64,000 nucleotides of DNA from contig NZ_CAKJTJ010000015.1 of assembly GCF_917563925.1 (NCBI RefSeq), positions 29,853-93,852 of the forward strand. The letters are read 5' to 3'. Origin of the DNA: Sutcliffiella rhizosphaerae. Lineage in GTDB: Bacteria; Bacillota; Bacilli; Bacillales; Bacillaceae_I. Of this stretch, positions 54,478-63,894 are shown piece by piece. Below the pieces are notes generated by a model. That model saw nothing but the letters and a program-made list of their open reading frames with translations, was not told the origin of the DNA and did not search any database. The first letter of the stretch is position 1. Every line of letters begins with the position of its first letter. A program made the translations under genes and the position numbers.

Positions 54478-56168
54478 TAAAATAACCCAGTAGCTTTCCC
54501 TTGTTCATCTACATCCATCTTTAGTGCAGCAGGCTCTTTCGGTAGGCCTGGCATAGTCATGATGTTCCCTGTCAAGGCAACAATGAAACCTGCCCCAACT
54601 GAAGGCTTTAACTCTCTTATAGTAATCGTGAAATTCTGAGGTCTTCCTAATTTTTTAGCATCATCACTTAAAGAGTACTGCGTTTTTGCCATACATATAG
54701 GTAAATGCCCCCAACCTTCTCCAACAATTAGTTGCAATTGTTTTTGGGCAGTAGGAAGAATATCGACTCCTTCTGCTCCATACACCGTCTTAGCTATAAT
54801 CTCCAATTTTTGTTCAACTGTGTTTTCCGGTAGGTAAAGAGGGGTAAATTCATCGTTACTTTTTTCGATTTCTGATAGAACTGCCTCTGCAAGTTTTAAT
54901 CCACCCTCTCCTCCCTTTTCCCAAACTTGAGTTAAAGCCATTGGTATTTCATGAGCTTTACACCATTCTTGAACGTAGCTAATCTCTGCTTCTGTATCTG
55001 TTACAAACTCATTTAATGCAATAACATATGGCAGTCCGAAACTTTGAATGGTTTCGACGTGTTTTTTTACATTTTCAATCCCAAGTTTCAATGCTTCAAG
55101 GTTTTCCATTTTTAACTGGTCCTTAGAAAGGCCTCCATGCATTTTTATCGCGCGGACTGTTGCTACAATAACAACTGCTTGTGGATGATAACCAAGGGAA
55201 GGTGTTTTTATATGTAGAAATTTCTCGGCACCTAAGTCCGCTCCAAAACCAGCTTCTGTTACAACATAATCACCTAGCTTTGCAGCCATCTGTGTTCCAA
55301 GTACACTATTACAGCCGTGGGCGATATTAGCAAAAGGTCCTCCGTGAATTATAGCGGGAGAATGCTCCATTGTTTGGACAAGATTTGGCATACTAGCATC
55401 TTTTAATAACAAGGTCAATGCACCTTCGACGTTCAAGTCCTTTACCGTAACAGGTTTTTGGTTTACATCATAACCAATGACAATTCTAGCTAATCGGGCT
55501 TTTAAGTCCTTTAAATCTTTAGCGAGACAAAATACAGCCATAATTTCAGATGCAACCGTAATATCAAAACCATCTTCTCTTGGCACTCCTTGGGTGGCAC
55601 CACCTAGACCAATTACAACTTTTCGAAGAGCTCGATCATTCAGATCGACAACTCGCTTCCAAGTAATTCTTCTTGTATCTATTTGCAACTCATTACCTTG
55701 ATGAATGTGATTATCAATCATGGCTGCCAATGCATTATTTGCAGTAGTGATTGCATGAATGTCCCCTGTGAAATGAAGATTGATATCTTCCATTGGGAGA
55801 ACCTGTGAGTAACCTCCCCCAGCAGCTCCTCCCTTTAGTCCCATAGTTGGACCAAGAGACGGTTCCCTCATCGCAATAACTGTTTTCTTTCCAAGTTTAT
55901 TTAGTGCTTGTCCAAGACCTACTGTTACAGTAGATTTTCCTTCACCCGCAGGGGTAGGATTAATTGCAGTTACAAGTATTACTTTGCCATTTTCCTTTTG
56001 TGCTAGGCGATTTAAGATATTATGGGAGAGTTTCGCTTTATATTTTCCATATAACTCTATTTCCTCTTCTTCAATATCAAGCTGTTCCACAATTTCTGTA
56101 ATCTTTTTCATCGATGCTTGTTGAGCAATTTCAATATCGCTTGGCACAGCTGTCTTTGTACGTTTCAT
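54477..56168 (-). CDS. fhs: Formate-tetrahydrofolate ligase
   Basis: 563 residues. [18 protein letters not shown] is the ATP-binding loop; [33 protein letters not shown] and [13 protein letters not shown] are further diagnostic parts. It makes 10-formyl-THF from formate, ATP and THF, linking to the folate-dependent thyA/dfrA genes elsewhere in the window. Single start ATG at 56168 with GGGGGAAAG upstream. Coupled to the unknown gene downstream. Confidence 0.96.
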   Translation of the reverse strand: MKRTKTAVPSDIEIAQQASMKKITEIVEQLDIEEEEIELYGKYKAKLSHNILNRLAQKENGKVILVTAINPTPAGEGKSTVTVGLGQALNKLGKKTVIAMREPSLGPTMGLKGGAAGGGYSQVLPMEDINLHFTGDIHAITTANNALAAMIDNHIHQGNELQIDTRRITWKRVVDLNDRALRKVVIGLGGATQGVPREDGFDITVASEIMAVFCLAKDLKDLKARLARIVIGYDVNQKPVTVKDLNVEGALTLLLKDASMPNLVQTMEHSPAIIHGGPFANIAHGCNSVLGTQMAAKLGDYVVTEAGFGADLGAEKFLHIKTPSLGYHPQAVVIVATVRAIKMHGGLSKDQLKMENLEALKLGIENVKKHVETIQSFGLPYVIALNEFVTDTEAEISYVQEWCKAHEIPMALTQVWEKGGEGGLKLAEAVLSEIEKSNDEFTPLYLPENTVEQKLEIIAKTVYGAEGVDILPTAQKQLQLIVGEGWGHLPICMAKTQYSLSDDAKKLGRPQNFTITIRELKPSVGAGFIVALTGNIMTMPGLPKEPAALKMDVDEQGKATGLF

Positions 56169-56263
56169 ATTCTTTCCCCCACCAAATTATGTCGTTTCAT
56201 TTTCTTATGTCACGTTTATTGTACCACTATAGAATAGAAATATAGGTGATAATGTCTTACTGT

Positions 56264-56953
56264 TTATTCGCCACTATAGTACACCTCTTCAAAAGGCTGA
56301 ACCACGACAAAACCATTTCCAGAAAACTTCATTTGAATGGACTCTCCACTTCCTCTTCCAAAAAAAGTCTTTAGTTGTATATCTGTTACAAATTCTGGTT
56401 GAAGATTTCCAGACCAAGCAACAGTAGCATTAGGATCCGTGTATATAGGTTGGCCAGGATATACCATAAGTGTTAAAGGCTCGTAATGGGAAGTGAAGGC
56501 TACCATCCCTTGACCTTCAAGCCTGACATTAAACAAACCACCAGCCATCATACCGGCAATTCTTCTCATCAATTTAATATCCCAATCTAGTCCCTTTTCA
56601 AAGGCTAGAAGGTCATTCCCGTTTATGTAGATACTTTCCCCATCCAAATCAATGATGGTTATCTTTTTTCCTTGATCAGCTACGTACAGCTTCCCTTTGC
56701 CTGAAGCTTTCATAAGCTGGGAGCCTTCTCCTGTAAATGCCTTTTTCATCAACCTACCTAACCCATGTTCTAAGATTCCTTCCCTTTCGAATTTAATGGT
56801 ACCTTCATAGGAAATCATGGAACCCATTTTTGTCCAAACATCACCATTTAAGTTCACTTCCAGAATTCTTTCTGTTTCCAGTTCAAACATTCCTTGCCCT
56901 TTATCTACCTGTTTACTTTTACTGACAAATTGCTGAATGGAGTATTTAGACAT
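56264..56953 (-). CDS. AIM24-family protein
   Basis: 229 residues, all beta. LEVNLNGDVWTKMGSMISYEG, LYVADQGKKITIIDLDGESIYINGNDLLAF and MAGGLFNVRLEGQGMVAFTSHYEP are family segments (two pseudo-symmetric beta domains). The molecular role in bacteria is unknown. AAAGGGGATAG precedes ATG 56953, 14 bases after the methyltransferase stop. Confidence 0.85.
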   Translation of the reverse strand: MSKYSIQQFVSKSKQVDKGQGMFELETERILEVNLNGDVWTKMGSMISYEGTIKFEREGILEHGLGRLMKKAFTGEGSQLMKASGKGKLYVADQGKKITIIDLDGESIYINGNDLLAFEKGLDWDIKLMRRIAGMMAGGLFNVRLEGQGMVAFTSHYEPLTLMVYPGQPIYTDPNATVAWSGNLQPEFVTDIQLKTFFGRGSGESIQMKFSGNGFVVVQPFEEVYYSGE

Positions 56954-56967
56954 TTGACTATCCCCTT

Positions 56968-57648
56968 TTATATTTTTTTTAGCATAAAAACCCACATAAA
57001 GGTTAATGCCTGTTTTAAATACCGTGGAATCCCAGTGGTGTCTATCTTCTTGGCTTCTTCTTTATATACGGGCATTCCATCCAAAAGTTCCCATCCGTTT
57101 TCTAAAGCTAATCGCTCAAATTCCCATGGCATCATAGTATTACAACTAGCACCTTGCTGATATAAACGTGAAAAACTATGACTTCTCGGACCTGCAGTAG
57201 GACCAAGTAAACCGAGAAACAATTTGCCATCAGCTTTTAAAACACGATGAAATTCTACAAGTGCCTTTAAAGGGTTCTCCACCCATTCAATCGAGTTTAT
57301 CGCCATAATAGCATCCAATGATTCTGCTTTAAGAGGTAAACAAGTTATACTCCCTTGTTTAAAATATATATTTTCATGTTCTCTTTTCTCTTTTGCTGTA
57401 ATAATCATATTTTCGGCAATGTCAACTCCAGTAACCCTATAGCCTTTCTCAGCCAATAGCCATGATCCATATCCATCTCCACAACCAGCATCTAATACTG
57501 TAGAACCGGGTGATAGACTTTTTTCGATGAAAGGTATGATAGTTTTTCTACTTCCATTATTCCACATGTTTTCGCTGTTCTCATGCCAGAAATCTGCACG
57601 TTCATTCCAAAGTTTTGTCGTTTCCTCATTCCAATTAAATAAACTCAT
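56968..57648 (-). CDS. Class I SAM-dependent methyltransferase
   Basis: 226 residues. VLDAGCGDGYGSWLLAEKGYRVTGVDIAENMI contains motif I and the acidic end of strand 2; IMAINSIEWVENP and LKADGKLFLGLLGP are later motifs, of the UbiE/COQ5-like type. Substrate unknown. AGGTGG precedes ATG 57648. It forms a two-gene unit with the AIM24 gene. Confidence 0.88.
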   Translation of the reverse strand: MSLFNWNEETTKLWNERADFWHENSENMWNNGSRKTIIPFIEKSLSPGSTVLDAGCGDGYGSWLLAEKGYRVTGVDIAENMIITAKEKREHENIYFKQGSITCLPLKAESLDAIMAINSIEWVENPLKALVEFHRVLKADGKLFLGLLGPTAGPRSHSFSRLYQQGASCNTMMPWEFERLALENGWELLDGMPVYKEEAKKIDTTGIPRYLKQALTFMWVFMLKKI

Positions 57649-57762
57649 GTAAAAGCACCACCTTTATTTAATTTAATATCAGAACAATCAATCTACCAAA
57701 GTATAATTTTATCTTACAGGGAAACGCTACAATCGTATAGCAAAATAAGGAGGTGTCATCCA

Positions 57763-57987
57763 TTGAAGGAAACATTTGTAGCAGTACAAAAGAATGGGGA
57801 CGGAGACATAACTTCATTTAAAACTTCGTCAGGCAGGGTCCTCTCCTATCAAGAAGCAATAAACGATGTTAACGACGGAAATGTACTCGGAGCCAACGTA
57901 TTTAAAGGAAAAGACGGAGAGAATTACATCAGAGGAAATGCAGATGGCGATCCCAGTAATAACTTAGATAATTTACCTACATTCTAA
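57763..57987 (+). CDS. DUF3892-domain small protein
   Basis: 74 residues. FVAVQKNGDGDITSFKTSSGRVLSYQEAINDV and the NYIRGNADGDPSNNLDNLP end match the DUF3892 family. TTG start behind a perfect AAGGAGGTG. Function unknown; often encoded near spore or stress genes. Followed 19 bases later by another small gene in the same direction. Confidence 0.8.
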   Translation: MKETFVAVQKNGDGDITSFKTSSGRVLSYQEAINDVNDGNVLGANVFKGKDGENYIRGNADGDPSNNLDNLPTF

Positions 57988-58006
57988 ATTTTAAGGAGCT
58001 TTTAGC

Positions 58007-58147
58007 ATGACAAAAAAGGTCAATAAGGGTAGCAAAAACCAAAACAGTCCAACAAGTAGTTGGATAGATCAGAATGTAAAAGTATCAGGGGATAATAGTA
58101 AAGGAAATAAACGTAACAAGGATCAAAGGGACAAAACGGAGTTATAA
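58007..58147 (+). CDS. Small basic, disordered protein
   Basis: 46 residues, MTKKVNKGSKNQNSPTSSWI, then polar and rich in Lys, Asn, Asp and Gln. No hydrophobic core, so disordered, like many minor spore proteins; no signature of SASP was found. AAGGAGC lies eight bases upstream and a strong terminator follows. Co-transcribed with the DUF3892 gene. Confidence 0.65.
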   Translation: MTKKVNKGSKNQNSPTSSWIDQNVKVSGDNSKGNKRNKDQRDKTEL

Positions 58148-58220
58148 TATGTTTCTTTAAATGATTGTTGCTATAAACTTTAAAAAGTTTACGAAAGCAG
58201 CTTATTATTATGCTGGGGTT

Positions 58221-58257
58221 GGTCTTCATGTGGCATATGCTATGAAGACCTTTTTTA
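58221..58257 (+). terminator. Terminator of the DUF3892 unit
   Basis: GGTCTTCAT and ATGAAGACC form a 9-bp stem with a loop of 12 bases and are followed by six T. Confidence 0.85.
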
Positions 58258-58422
58258 TGTTTTTCCAGGTGATTTTGGTCATCCTACTGATTACGATGAC
58301 ATTTTTATTTGTGATTACCAGACAGTTTGGTTTTAGTGATGCTTATGAAGACATTTCTATCACACTTCCCATGTGCTTTTTGTCTTCATACTGCATAAAA
58401 ATTTTTTAACTAGCCAAAACCA

Positions 58423-59175
58423 TTATCTTATCTTAAGCAATTGCATTTTTTGAGTGAACAACGTTTTGTAGGATAAGAGACCAAGCATAATGCTTGTAAC
58501 GGATGCTGTCGTTAATAATAAAAAAAGGATCAATAGTTGGAACTGCACTGCTTGAATTGGACTTGCCCCAGCAATAATTTGACCACTCATCATACCAGGT
58601 AGTTGGACTAACCCCATGGTTTTCTGGCTTTCAATTGTTGGAATCATGCTTGCTTTTACTGACTGAATTAGTTGGTTATGAATTGCTTGTTTTGGCGTAC
58701 CCCCGAGTGATAGTACAAGTTCAATTTCATCTTCCCCTGATTCTACTTCAGAGATGAATCTGTTCAGAAAAAGGATACCAAGCACCATCGAGTTCCCAAT
58801 AATCATGCCACTGATTGGAATAATGTATTGCGCTGTTGGTGGCGTAATTTGTAAGCCTAAAAGTATACCTTGAGTTAATATTTCGATAAAAGTTAATGTT
58901 AGTGCTATTTTCCAAGTAATTCCCTTTATCGCTGTCTTTTCTCTTGCCACATTTTGTGTAGCAGCAACAATCATAATAACGATCATCATTATGATGAATG
59001 TGTATCCTTCTGATTCGAATACAAACGATAGTAAATAACCGACAATAAATAACTGGATTACAGAGCGAATAACAGCAATAGTAGTGTCTTTTTCTAAACC
59101 AAGACGAAACTGCTTAGAGAGCAAAATTGGAATAAGGACAAATATTAATGCGATTCCTAAATTTAATAGATTCAT
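58423..59175 (-). CDS. yjkA: ABC transporter permease, UPF0014/FetB family (YjkA)
   Basis: 250 residues with about seven membrane helices and the conserved cytoplasmic stretch LVLSLGGTPKQAIHNQLIQSVKASMIPTIESQKTMGLVQLPGMMSGQIIAG. E. coli FetB exports iron under peroxide stress; here the substrate is unproven. Its start overlaps the yjkB stop by four bases. Confidence 0.9.
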   Translation of the reverse strand: MNLLNLGIALIFVLIPILLSKQFRLGLEKDTTIAVIRSVIQLFIVGYLLSFVFESEGYTFIIMMIVIMIVAATQNVAREKTAIKGITWKIALTLTFIEILTQGILLGLQITPPTAQYIIPISGMIIGNSMVLGILFLNRFISEVESGEDEIELVLSLGGTPKQAIHNQLIQSVKASMIPTIESQKTMGLVQLPGMMSGQIIAGASPIQAVQFQLLILFLLLTTASVTSIMLGLLSYKTLFTQKMQLLKIR

Positions 59176-59894
59176 TCCAGTTCCCCTTTTAAGAATGCTT
59201 GTACCATTTTGTTTGAAGAGTTTGTTATTTCCTTACTTTTACATGCCTCCACCAGTTCTCCTTTTATCATAACCCAGGTATATGTTCCAACACTTAACGC
59301 TTGTTCAAGATTATGTGTAATCCAGACAATTGTTGTCCCATAGGTCTCATTTACTTTTTTAATTAAATTATTTATTTCATTTTGAGATACTTGGTCTAAG
59401 GACGAAGTTATTTCATCTAGTAGTAATATTCCGGGACGGTTAATGAGCGTCCTTGCTATAGATACTTTTTGTTTTTGTCCCCCTGATAAGTCTTTAATAT
59501 TTCGAAATAAATATGATGGATCAAGACCTACAACATTCAGTATCTCTTTTGCATGTCTTTCTTCCAATTCTTTTGCCTGTAGTCTTAAGGGAAGTGAAAG
59601 ATTGTCATAGACATCTCCCTTAATCATTGGAGCACTTTGTAGGGCAATTCCAACCAGTTTTCGTAATTCAGTTGGCTCATATTGCTCAATGTGTTTGCCA
59701 TTTATTATTATTTCTCCAGAATTAAGTGGCACCAATCCATTTATTAGCTTCAGAAGTGTTGTCTTCCCTGCGCCGGAAGGACCAACTAAAGTAATAATTT
59801 CACCACCTATGATCGTACATGATATATCTTTTAGTATATGTGAGTTCTCATTGGTGTAATAATGGATGTTCTTTAGTATTATTGCTTCACCCAA
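59172..59894 (-). CDS. yjkB: ABC transporter ATP-binding protein, FetA-like (YjkB)
   Basis: 240 residues. Walker A VGPSGAGKTTLLKL, signature LSGGQKQKVSIARTL, Walker B ILLLDEITSSLDQ, H-loop WITHNLEQAL. The partner of YjkA. Preceded by AGGAGAGAG. Upstream lies the topB terminator. Confidence 0.92.
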   Translation of the reverse strand: MGEAIILKNIHYYTNENSHILKDISCTIIGGEIITLVGPSGAGKTTLLKLINGLVPLNSGEIIINGKHIEQYEPTELRKLVGIALQSAPMIKGDVYDNLSLPLRLQAKELEERHAKEILNVVGLDPSYLFRNIKDLSGGQKQKVSIARTLINRPGILLLDEITSSLDQVSQNEINNLIKKVNETYGTTIVWITHNLEQALSVGTYTWVMIKGELVEACKSKEITNSSNKMVQAFLKGELE

Positions 59895-59952
59895 ATTTCT
59901 CTCTCCTTTCTACCCTTAACATTCATATTATTCCCTACTTCAGAAACAAAAA

Positions 59953-59978
59953 CAAAAAAACCAGGCTTACACCCAGTT
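59953..59978 (-). terminator. Terminator of topB
   Basis: Minus strand: ACTGGG and CCTGGT pair with two G-U pairs and are followed by seven T. Confidence 0.7.
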
Positions 59979-59981
59979 TAA

Positions 59982-62165
59982 TTAGAACAAAAATTGAATA
60001 TGGTTGTCTTTCCAATGTAGTGCTGCATTAAACACTTTTTCACCTTTTTTAAATCCTTTTATTTCGTCCGTTTTTCCGGTAGTTAGTAATTTTTTAGCAT
60101 TCGTTACAGATATTGATTTTCCGAGGACTTTTTTGGAGATTGTAAAATTACATTTGTTTGCTTGATAATTTGTGCAGCCATAAAATATTCCTTTATCTAC
60201 AACATCTCCATCACATTTTTTACAAGCTCCAATTTTCGTACCTAATCCATTTGCTCGTCCTTTTCGCTTCCCTTTTGGGACATATTTAAATTCCGTAATA
60301 TTAATATCGTCAAATGACCAACTCTCACTTTGCGTTTTGGCATCTTCAATTAATTTTATGGATAGTTTTTTTGCTTGTTCCATAAACTCTTGTGGTGAAG
60401 CTTTGCCCTCTCCTATTTCATGAAGCCTTTGTTCCCATTTTGCAGTCATTTCAGGGCTTGCGAGAATACTTTCACCTATTGACTTTATTAAAAGCCTCCC
60501 CTTAGTCGTTGCATATACTTGGTTTCTTTTAACCTCGATATACTTTCGGTCTTTTAGTACACCAATAATACCTGCACGAGTTGCTTCTGTCCCAAGTCCT
60601 TCCGTTTTATTTAATACCTTAGTCATTTCATGATCTTCCAAATGTTTTCCTGCAGTTTTCATTACCGTAATTAACTGTCCTTCTGTGTAGCGTTTTGGGG
60701 GTTGAGTTTTCCCTTCTTTCACTTTCACATCATGGACTACTCCGCTTTCACCTTCCTCAAGTGGTGGAAGGTCTTGTTCATCATCATCGCTTTCTTTTTC
60801 CTGTTTGTCTCCATAGATTACAGAACGCCATCCTGCTTGTATTTGCTCCTTTCCTTTTGAAATAAATTGAGCCCGTTCGTCAACAAGGGTATGTATGGTC
60901 GTGTAATCAAAAATCGCTTTCTCATAGTGAGCAGCAATCAGACGACTTACGATTAATGAGTATATTTTTTCTTCTTCCGCTGAAAGCTTTGAAGGATCTG
61001 TAACTTGCTCTGTTGGGATAATTGCATAGTGATCCGTTACTTTCTTTTCATTAACAACCCGCTTGTTATGAAGGATTGATTCATTGGGAAGTGGAAAAAA
61101 GGTCTTATACTGTGGGTATGTGCTTAATTTTCTTAATGTGTCTGGAAACATAGCTGCCTCTTCTTTTGTTACAAAACTGGAATCAGAACGAGGATAAGAA
61201 ATAATTCCTTTTACATACAATTTCTGAGCTATTTCCAACGTCTTTTGTGGTGATAATTTATACAAACTGTTAGCTATAGCTTGTAAAGAAGACAAATTAA
61301 AAAGGTATGGGGGATGAAATTCTTTCCTTTCCTTTTCCACTGACTCAATTCGTGCGGCTTTTCCTTTACAAAATTGTTCGATTTTTTCTGCTAACTCTTT
61401 CTCATCAATTCTAGGTTGGTCCTCTCTATGCCATTTCCCTTTATATTTTTTTCCATCGAAATTAAAAGTGGCAAGTACCTCCCAAAATGGATCTGATTGG
61501 AATTTCTCTATTTCCAATTCTCGTTTTACTATAAGGGCAAGTGTCGGAGTTTGCACCCTACCAGTAGAAAACACATCAGAAATCCCTTTCTGTTGTAATA
61601 ACAATGTATATGCTCTTGATGCATTCATTCCCACAAGCCAATCTGCACATGATCTACTTAAGGCTTCATAGTAAACATTACGTGTCTCATGCTCTTCTAG
61701 CAGATTTTTAAATCCTTTTATTACCGCTTTTGGTGTTAAGGAAGATATCCATAAGCGTTTCAGAGGCCTGTGACAATCGCTAACTAATAGAATAATACGG
61801 ATGATCGCCTCCCCTTCTCGTTCCGCATCCCCTGCCATTATTACTTCTGTTACTTCAGGGTGATGTATAAGCTTTTTCACTACTTGAAACTGTTTCCATT
61901 TAGATTTAGATACTTTATGTTGGAATTTTTCAGGTATGATGGGGAGGGTTTGTAATGTCCAGCGTTTCCATGAAGTGTTATATTCTTCTGGGGATAATAG
62001 TTCGCATAAATGTCCAACAGCCCATGTTAACATAGCGCCTTTAGGAAACATTTCTTGTGGGGGTATTTCCACATAACCATCCTTTTTCTTATAAGAAAAA
62101 GGCGCAGCCAATTTCAAGCCTTGATCTGGCTTTTCTGCAATAATTAATTTCACTTTGTTATTCAC
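59982..62165 (-). CDS. topB: DNA topoisomerase III
   Basis: 727 residues, type IA. The TOPRIM part has LIIAEKPDQGLKLA and AGDAEREGEAIIR (acidic metal site), the catalytic Tyr lies in GIISYPRSDSSFVT, and FSTGRVQTPTLALIVKRELE is the family box. A C-terminal zinc-ribbon-like piece with CKKCDGD and CTNYQANKC is present. It decatenates DNA during replication. GTG start at 62165 has a weak site, and a GTG four codons later (62153) with GGAG 11 bases before is possible. Single gene. Confidence 0.94.
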   Translation of the reverse strand: MNNKVKLIIAEKPDQGLKLAAPFSYKKKDGYVEIPPQEMFPKGAMLTWAVGHLCELLSPEEYNTSWKRWTLQTLPIIPEKFQHKVSKSKWKQFQVVKKLIHHPEVTEVIMAGDAEREGEAIIRIILLVSDCHRPLKRLWISSLTPKAVIKGFKNLLEEHETRNVYYEALSRSCADWLVGMNASRAYTLLLQQKGISDVFSTGRVQTPTLALIVKRELEIEKFQSDPFWEVLATFNFDGKKYKGKWHREDQPRIDEKELAEKIEQFCKGKAARIESVEKERKEFHPPYLFNLSSLQAIANSLYKLSPQKTLEIAQKLYVKGIISYPRSDSSFVTKEEAAMFPDTLRKLSTYPQYKTFFPLPNESILHNKRVVNEKKVTDHYAIIPTEQVTDPSKLSAEEEKIYSLIVSRLIAAHYEKAIFDYTTIHTLVDERAQFISKGKEQIQAGWRSVIYGDKQEKESDDDEQDLPPLEEGESGVVHDVKVKEGKTQPPKRYTEGQLITVMKTAGKHLEDHEMTKVLNKTEGLGTEATRAGIIGVLKDRKYIEVKRNQVYATTKGRLLIKSIGESILASPEMTAKWEQRLHEIGEGKASPQEFMEQAKKLSIKLIEDAKTQSESWSFDDINITEFKYVPKGKRKGRANGLGTKIGACKKCDGDVVDKGIFYGCTNYQANKCNFTISKKVLGKSISVTNAKKLLTTGKTDEIKGFKKGEKVFNAALHWKDNHIQFLF

Positions 62166-62247
62166 TCCATATTAATAATAATGCAGTACAAGGGGTATCC
62201 CCTTTTTTCCTACACTCATTATAAAACCAAAACATGTGTTTGTATAG

Positions 62248-62493
62248 TTACAATCCGAGGATATTTTTCTTTGGTATGACACTTTGAATGGTAATTAATG
62301 CTACTTCCGTACGATCGGTTTTACCTACAACAAGATTTTCTTCTAATACAACCGCAAACACGTTTAAATGATAAATTTTATCCAAATTATGTAGAAGACC
62401 GTTATAAATCTCCTCATTACTTACTATTTTTTGGGTTAGATTTTGTTTAATTCGTATAATCAACTCTTTACCTTTATAATGAGTTCGAAACAT
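62248..62493 (-). CDS. Small hypothetical protein
   Basis: 81 residues, MFRTHYKGKELIIRIKQNL and a later part LNVFAVVLEENLVVGKTDRTEVALITI; alpha/beta composition. GAGGGGGATAAGC precedes the ATG. It lies upstream of topB with 82 bases between and might be co-transcribed. No family recognised. Confidence 0.65.
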   Translation of the reverse strand: MFRTHYKGKELIIRIKQNLTQKIVSNEEIYNGLLHNLDKIYHLNVFAVVLEENLVVGKTDRTEVALITIQSVIPKKNILGL

Positions 62494-62551
62494 GCTTATC
62501 CCCCTCTTTTACTTTATTTATATGAAAATGATTTGTTTTAAAGACCGCTTC

Positions 62552-62581
62552 TTGACTCTTACAGACTAAATATTGTATATT
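62552..62581 (+). promoter_or_regulatory. Sigma-A promoter of cspD
   Basis: TTGACT (62552-62557), 18 bases, TATATT (62576-62581). Transcription from about 62588 gives a 90-base 5' leader, the long untranslated region typical of cold-shock genes. Confidence 0.7.
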
Positions 62582-62677
62582 GAAAGTGTCATTAAACCGC
62601 TTTCTTTTTAGAAGAACAGTTTGTGATAATACACTTTCTTGCACATTAGTGCGCTATATTTAGGAGGAAAAAGAAAC

Positions 62678-62878
62678 ATGCAAAATGGTAAAGTAAAATG
62701 GTTCAATAACGAAAAAGGGTTTGGATTCATCGAAGTTGAAGGTGGAGAAGATGTATTTGTTCATTTTTCTGCAATCACTGGCGAAGGTTTTAAATCATTA
62801 GAAGAAGGTCAAGAAGTTTCTTTCGAAATCGTAGAAGGAAATCGCGGACCTCAAGCTGCAAACGTTGCAAAAATCTAA
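62678..62878 (+). CDS. cspD: Cold-shock protein
   Basis: 66 residues, complete beta-barrel OB fold: [19 protein letters not shown] with RNP1 KGFGFIEV and RNP2 [11 protein letters not shown] chaperone active in cold and stationary phase. AGGAGGAAAAAG precedes the ATG. In B. subtilis cspD is followed by degR and ypzA; degR is missing here and ypzA comes next, so the name is supported by order. Confidence 0.93.
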   Translation: MQNGKVKWFNNEKGFGFIEVEGGEDVFVHFSAITGEGFKSLEEGQEVSFEIVEGNRGPQAANVAKI

Positions 62879-62909
62879 ATCATATTGATGGACCATATAT
62901 ATTGATTGG

Positions 62910-62945
62910 AAAAGAGTTGCCTTTACTGGTGACTCTTTTTTTGTT
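62910..62945 (+). terminator. Terminator of cspD
   Basis: AAAAGAGTTGCC and GGTGACTCTTTT pair around TTTACT, followed by T residues. Confidence 0.85.
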
Positions 62946-63012
62946 TACCTATGATTTTAATGTATATCAAACCACTCAATAACGGATTCTAACAACAGAA
63001 GGAGGCTAAAAA

Positions 63013-63285
63013 ATGAACAATCAACATAATGACGGTATCCATACCGGCTATAATGATTTGATGCAGGTTGAGGTATCTATTCAATCTGCAGAAAAAATGG
63101 TTGGGTCTGCAACCATGAGCATGGATCCTGAAGCACTTGATCATGCAGAAAGAGCTATAGATAATGCACGGACTATGTTAAGTAACGCAAAGTCTAATGA
63201 AACCGGATTGGATACAAATTTTCTCCAAAATTGCGAACTTACCTTATCTCAATGTGAACATCAGCTTTCTGAGGCTAGAAAATAA
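63013..63285 (+). CDS. ypzA: DUF2564 protein (YpzA)
   Basis: 90 residues, helical, acidic: NDLMQVEVSIQSAEKMVGSATM, DHAERAIDNARTMLSNAK, LTLSQCEHQLSEARK. It matches the YpzA family in length and pattern and lies in the cspD-ypzA order of B. subtilis. Function unknown. GGAGGCTAAAAA precedes the ATG. Its last 29 coding/stop-proximal bases are duplicated further right. Confidence 0.85.
   Translation: MNNQHNDGIHTGYNDLMQVEVSIQSAEKMVGSATMSMDPEALDHAERAIDNARTMLSNAKSNETGLDTNFLQNCELTLSQCEHQLSEARK
63254..63282 (+). repeat. 29-bp direct repeat, copy 1 (ypzA 3' end)
   Basis: TGAACATCAGCTTTCTGAGG plus nine further bases, ending in CTAGAAAAT; identical to 63748-63776. This copy is the native ypzA sequence. 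Confidence 0.95.
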
Positions 63286-63371
63286 CTGCCTGGCTCGGAT
63301 ACCTATCACAATACGTTAATCTAACTTGTAAAAAGGAAAATGTGTTGCATATAAAAATGTTATTAGTTTTG

Positions 63372-63412
63372 TGGACCAAATTGCTATCCCGGCGATTTGG
63401 TCCTTTTGTTTT
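63372..63412 (+). terminator. Terminator of ypzA
   Basis: GGACCAAAT (63373-63381) and ATTTGGTCC (63395-63403) form a perfect 9-bp stem followed by TTTTGTTTTC. Confidence 0.85.
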
Positions 63413-63515
63413 CTGAGACATTTATTAACCATTATTATTAAGAAGGATTTACGCTTAGTGAACTAACGATGTAGTTTAGTGGAAGAGAATAGATTGAAGT
63501 GCAGGAGTGTTTCTT

Positions 63516-63800
63516 ATGAAATATATATTAGATAGGACATATGCTGGTAAACTTCTCGAATGGGCATACGAGCAAAACCATGGTCCTTGGTACGAGCATT
63601 CACTTAATGTTGCCAAGGCTTTAAAAAAAATCGTATTAGAACTGGTGAATAAAGGGTACCAACTGGATATAAACCTCGCATACAATGCTGCTCTGCTACA
63701 CGACATAGGTAGATACAAGTGTTTTACCAAATCTGTTATCCACCTCATGAACATCAGCTTTCTGAGGCTAGAAAATGGGGCTGGGACAAAAATGTTTTAG
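63516..63800 (+). pseudogene. Truncated HD-domain phosphohydrolase
   Basis: 94 codons, starting MKYILDRTYAGKLLEWAYEQ with CAGGAG upstream. The first 68 residues are HD-like: GPWYEHSLNVAKAL and NAALLHDIGRYK with the HD pair. The remaining 26 residues do not continue an HD domain, and their DNA holds a 29-bp copy of the ypzA 3' end (63748-63776) read in another frame. The second half of the domain is lost, so the gene is probably dead. Whether the missing part exists beyond the right edge cannot be told. Confidence 0.75.
63748..63776 (+). repeat. 29-bp direct repeat, copy 2 (inside the HD fragment)
   Basis: Identical over 29 bases to 63254-63282. It lies at the point where HD homology ends and a terminator-like repeat begins. 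Confidence 0.95.
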
Positions 63801-63860
63801 CCTAAGACAAAACCGAACTTATTTCAGTGATTGATAAATATGTTCGGTTTTTTAGTATAA
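63776..63860 (+). terminator. Terminator-like repeat element
   Basis: GGCTGGGAC...AGCC is followed by a hairpin with arms AAAACCGAAC and GTTCGGTTTT and a T-run. The GGGGCTGGGACAAAA start is of a type that recurs behind genes in many Firmicutes. Confidence 0.65.
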
Positions 63861-63894
63861 AAATATGCTATTATTTTTTAGATTACACTAGCGG

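Noticed and set aside
54477..56264. Riboswitch or T-box upstream of fhs or other metabolic genes
   Set aside because: The leaders are short and contain no recognisable riboswitch core or specifier loop.
58161..58409. 82-codon plus-strand frame with a hydrophobic stretch
   Set aside because: It crosses two hairpins, one a clear terminator, and lacks a ribosome site at the right distance.
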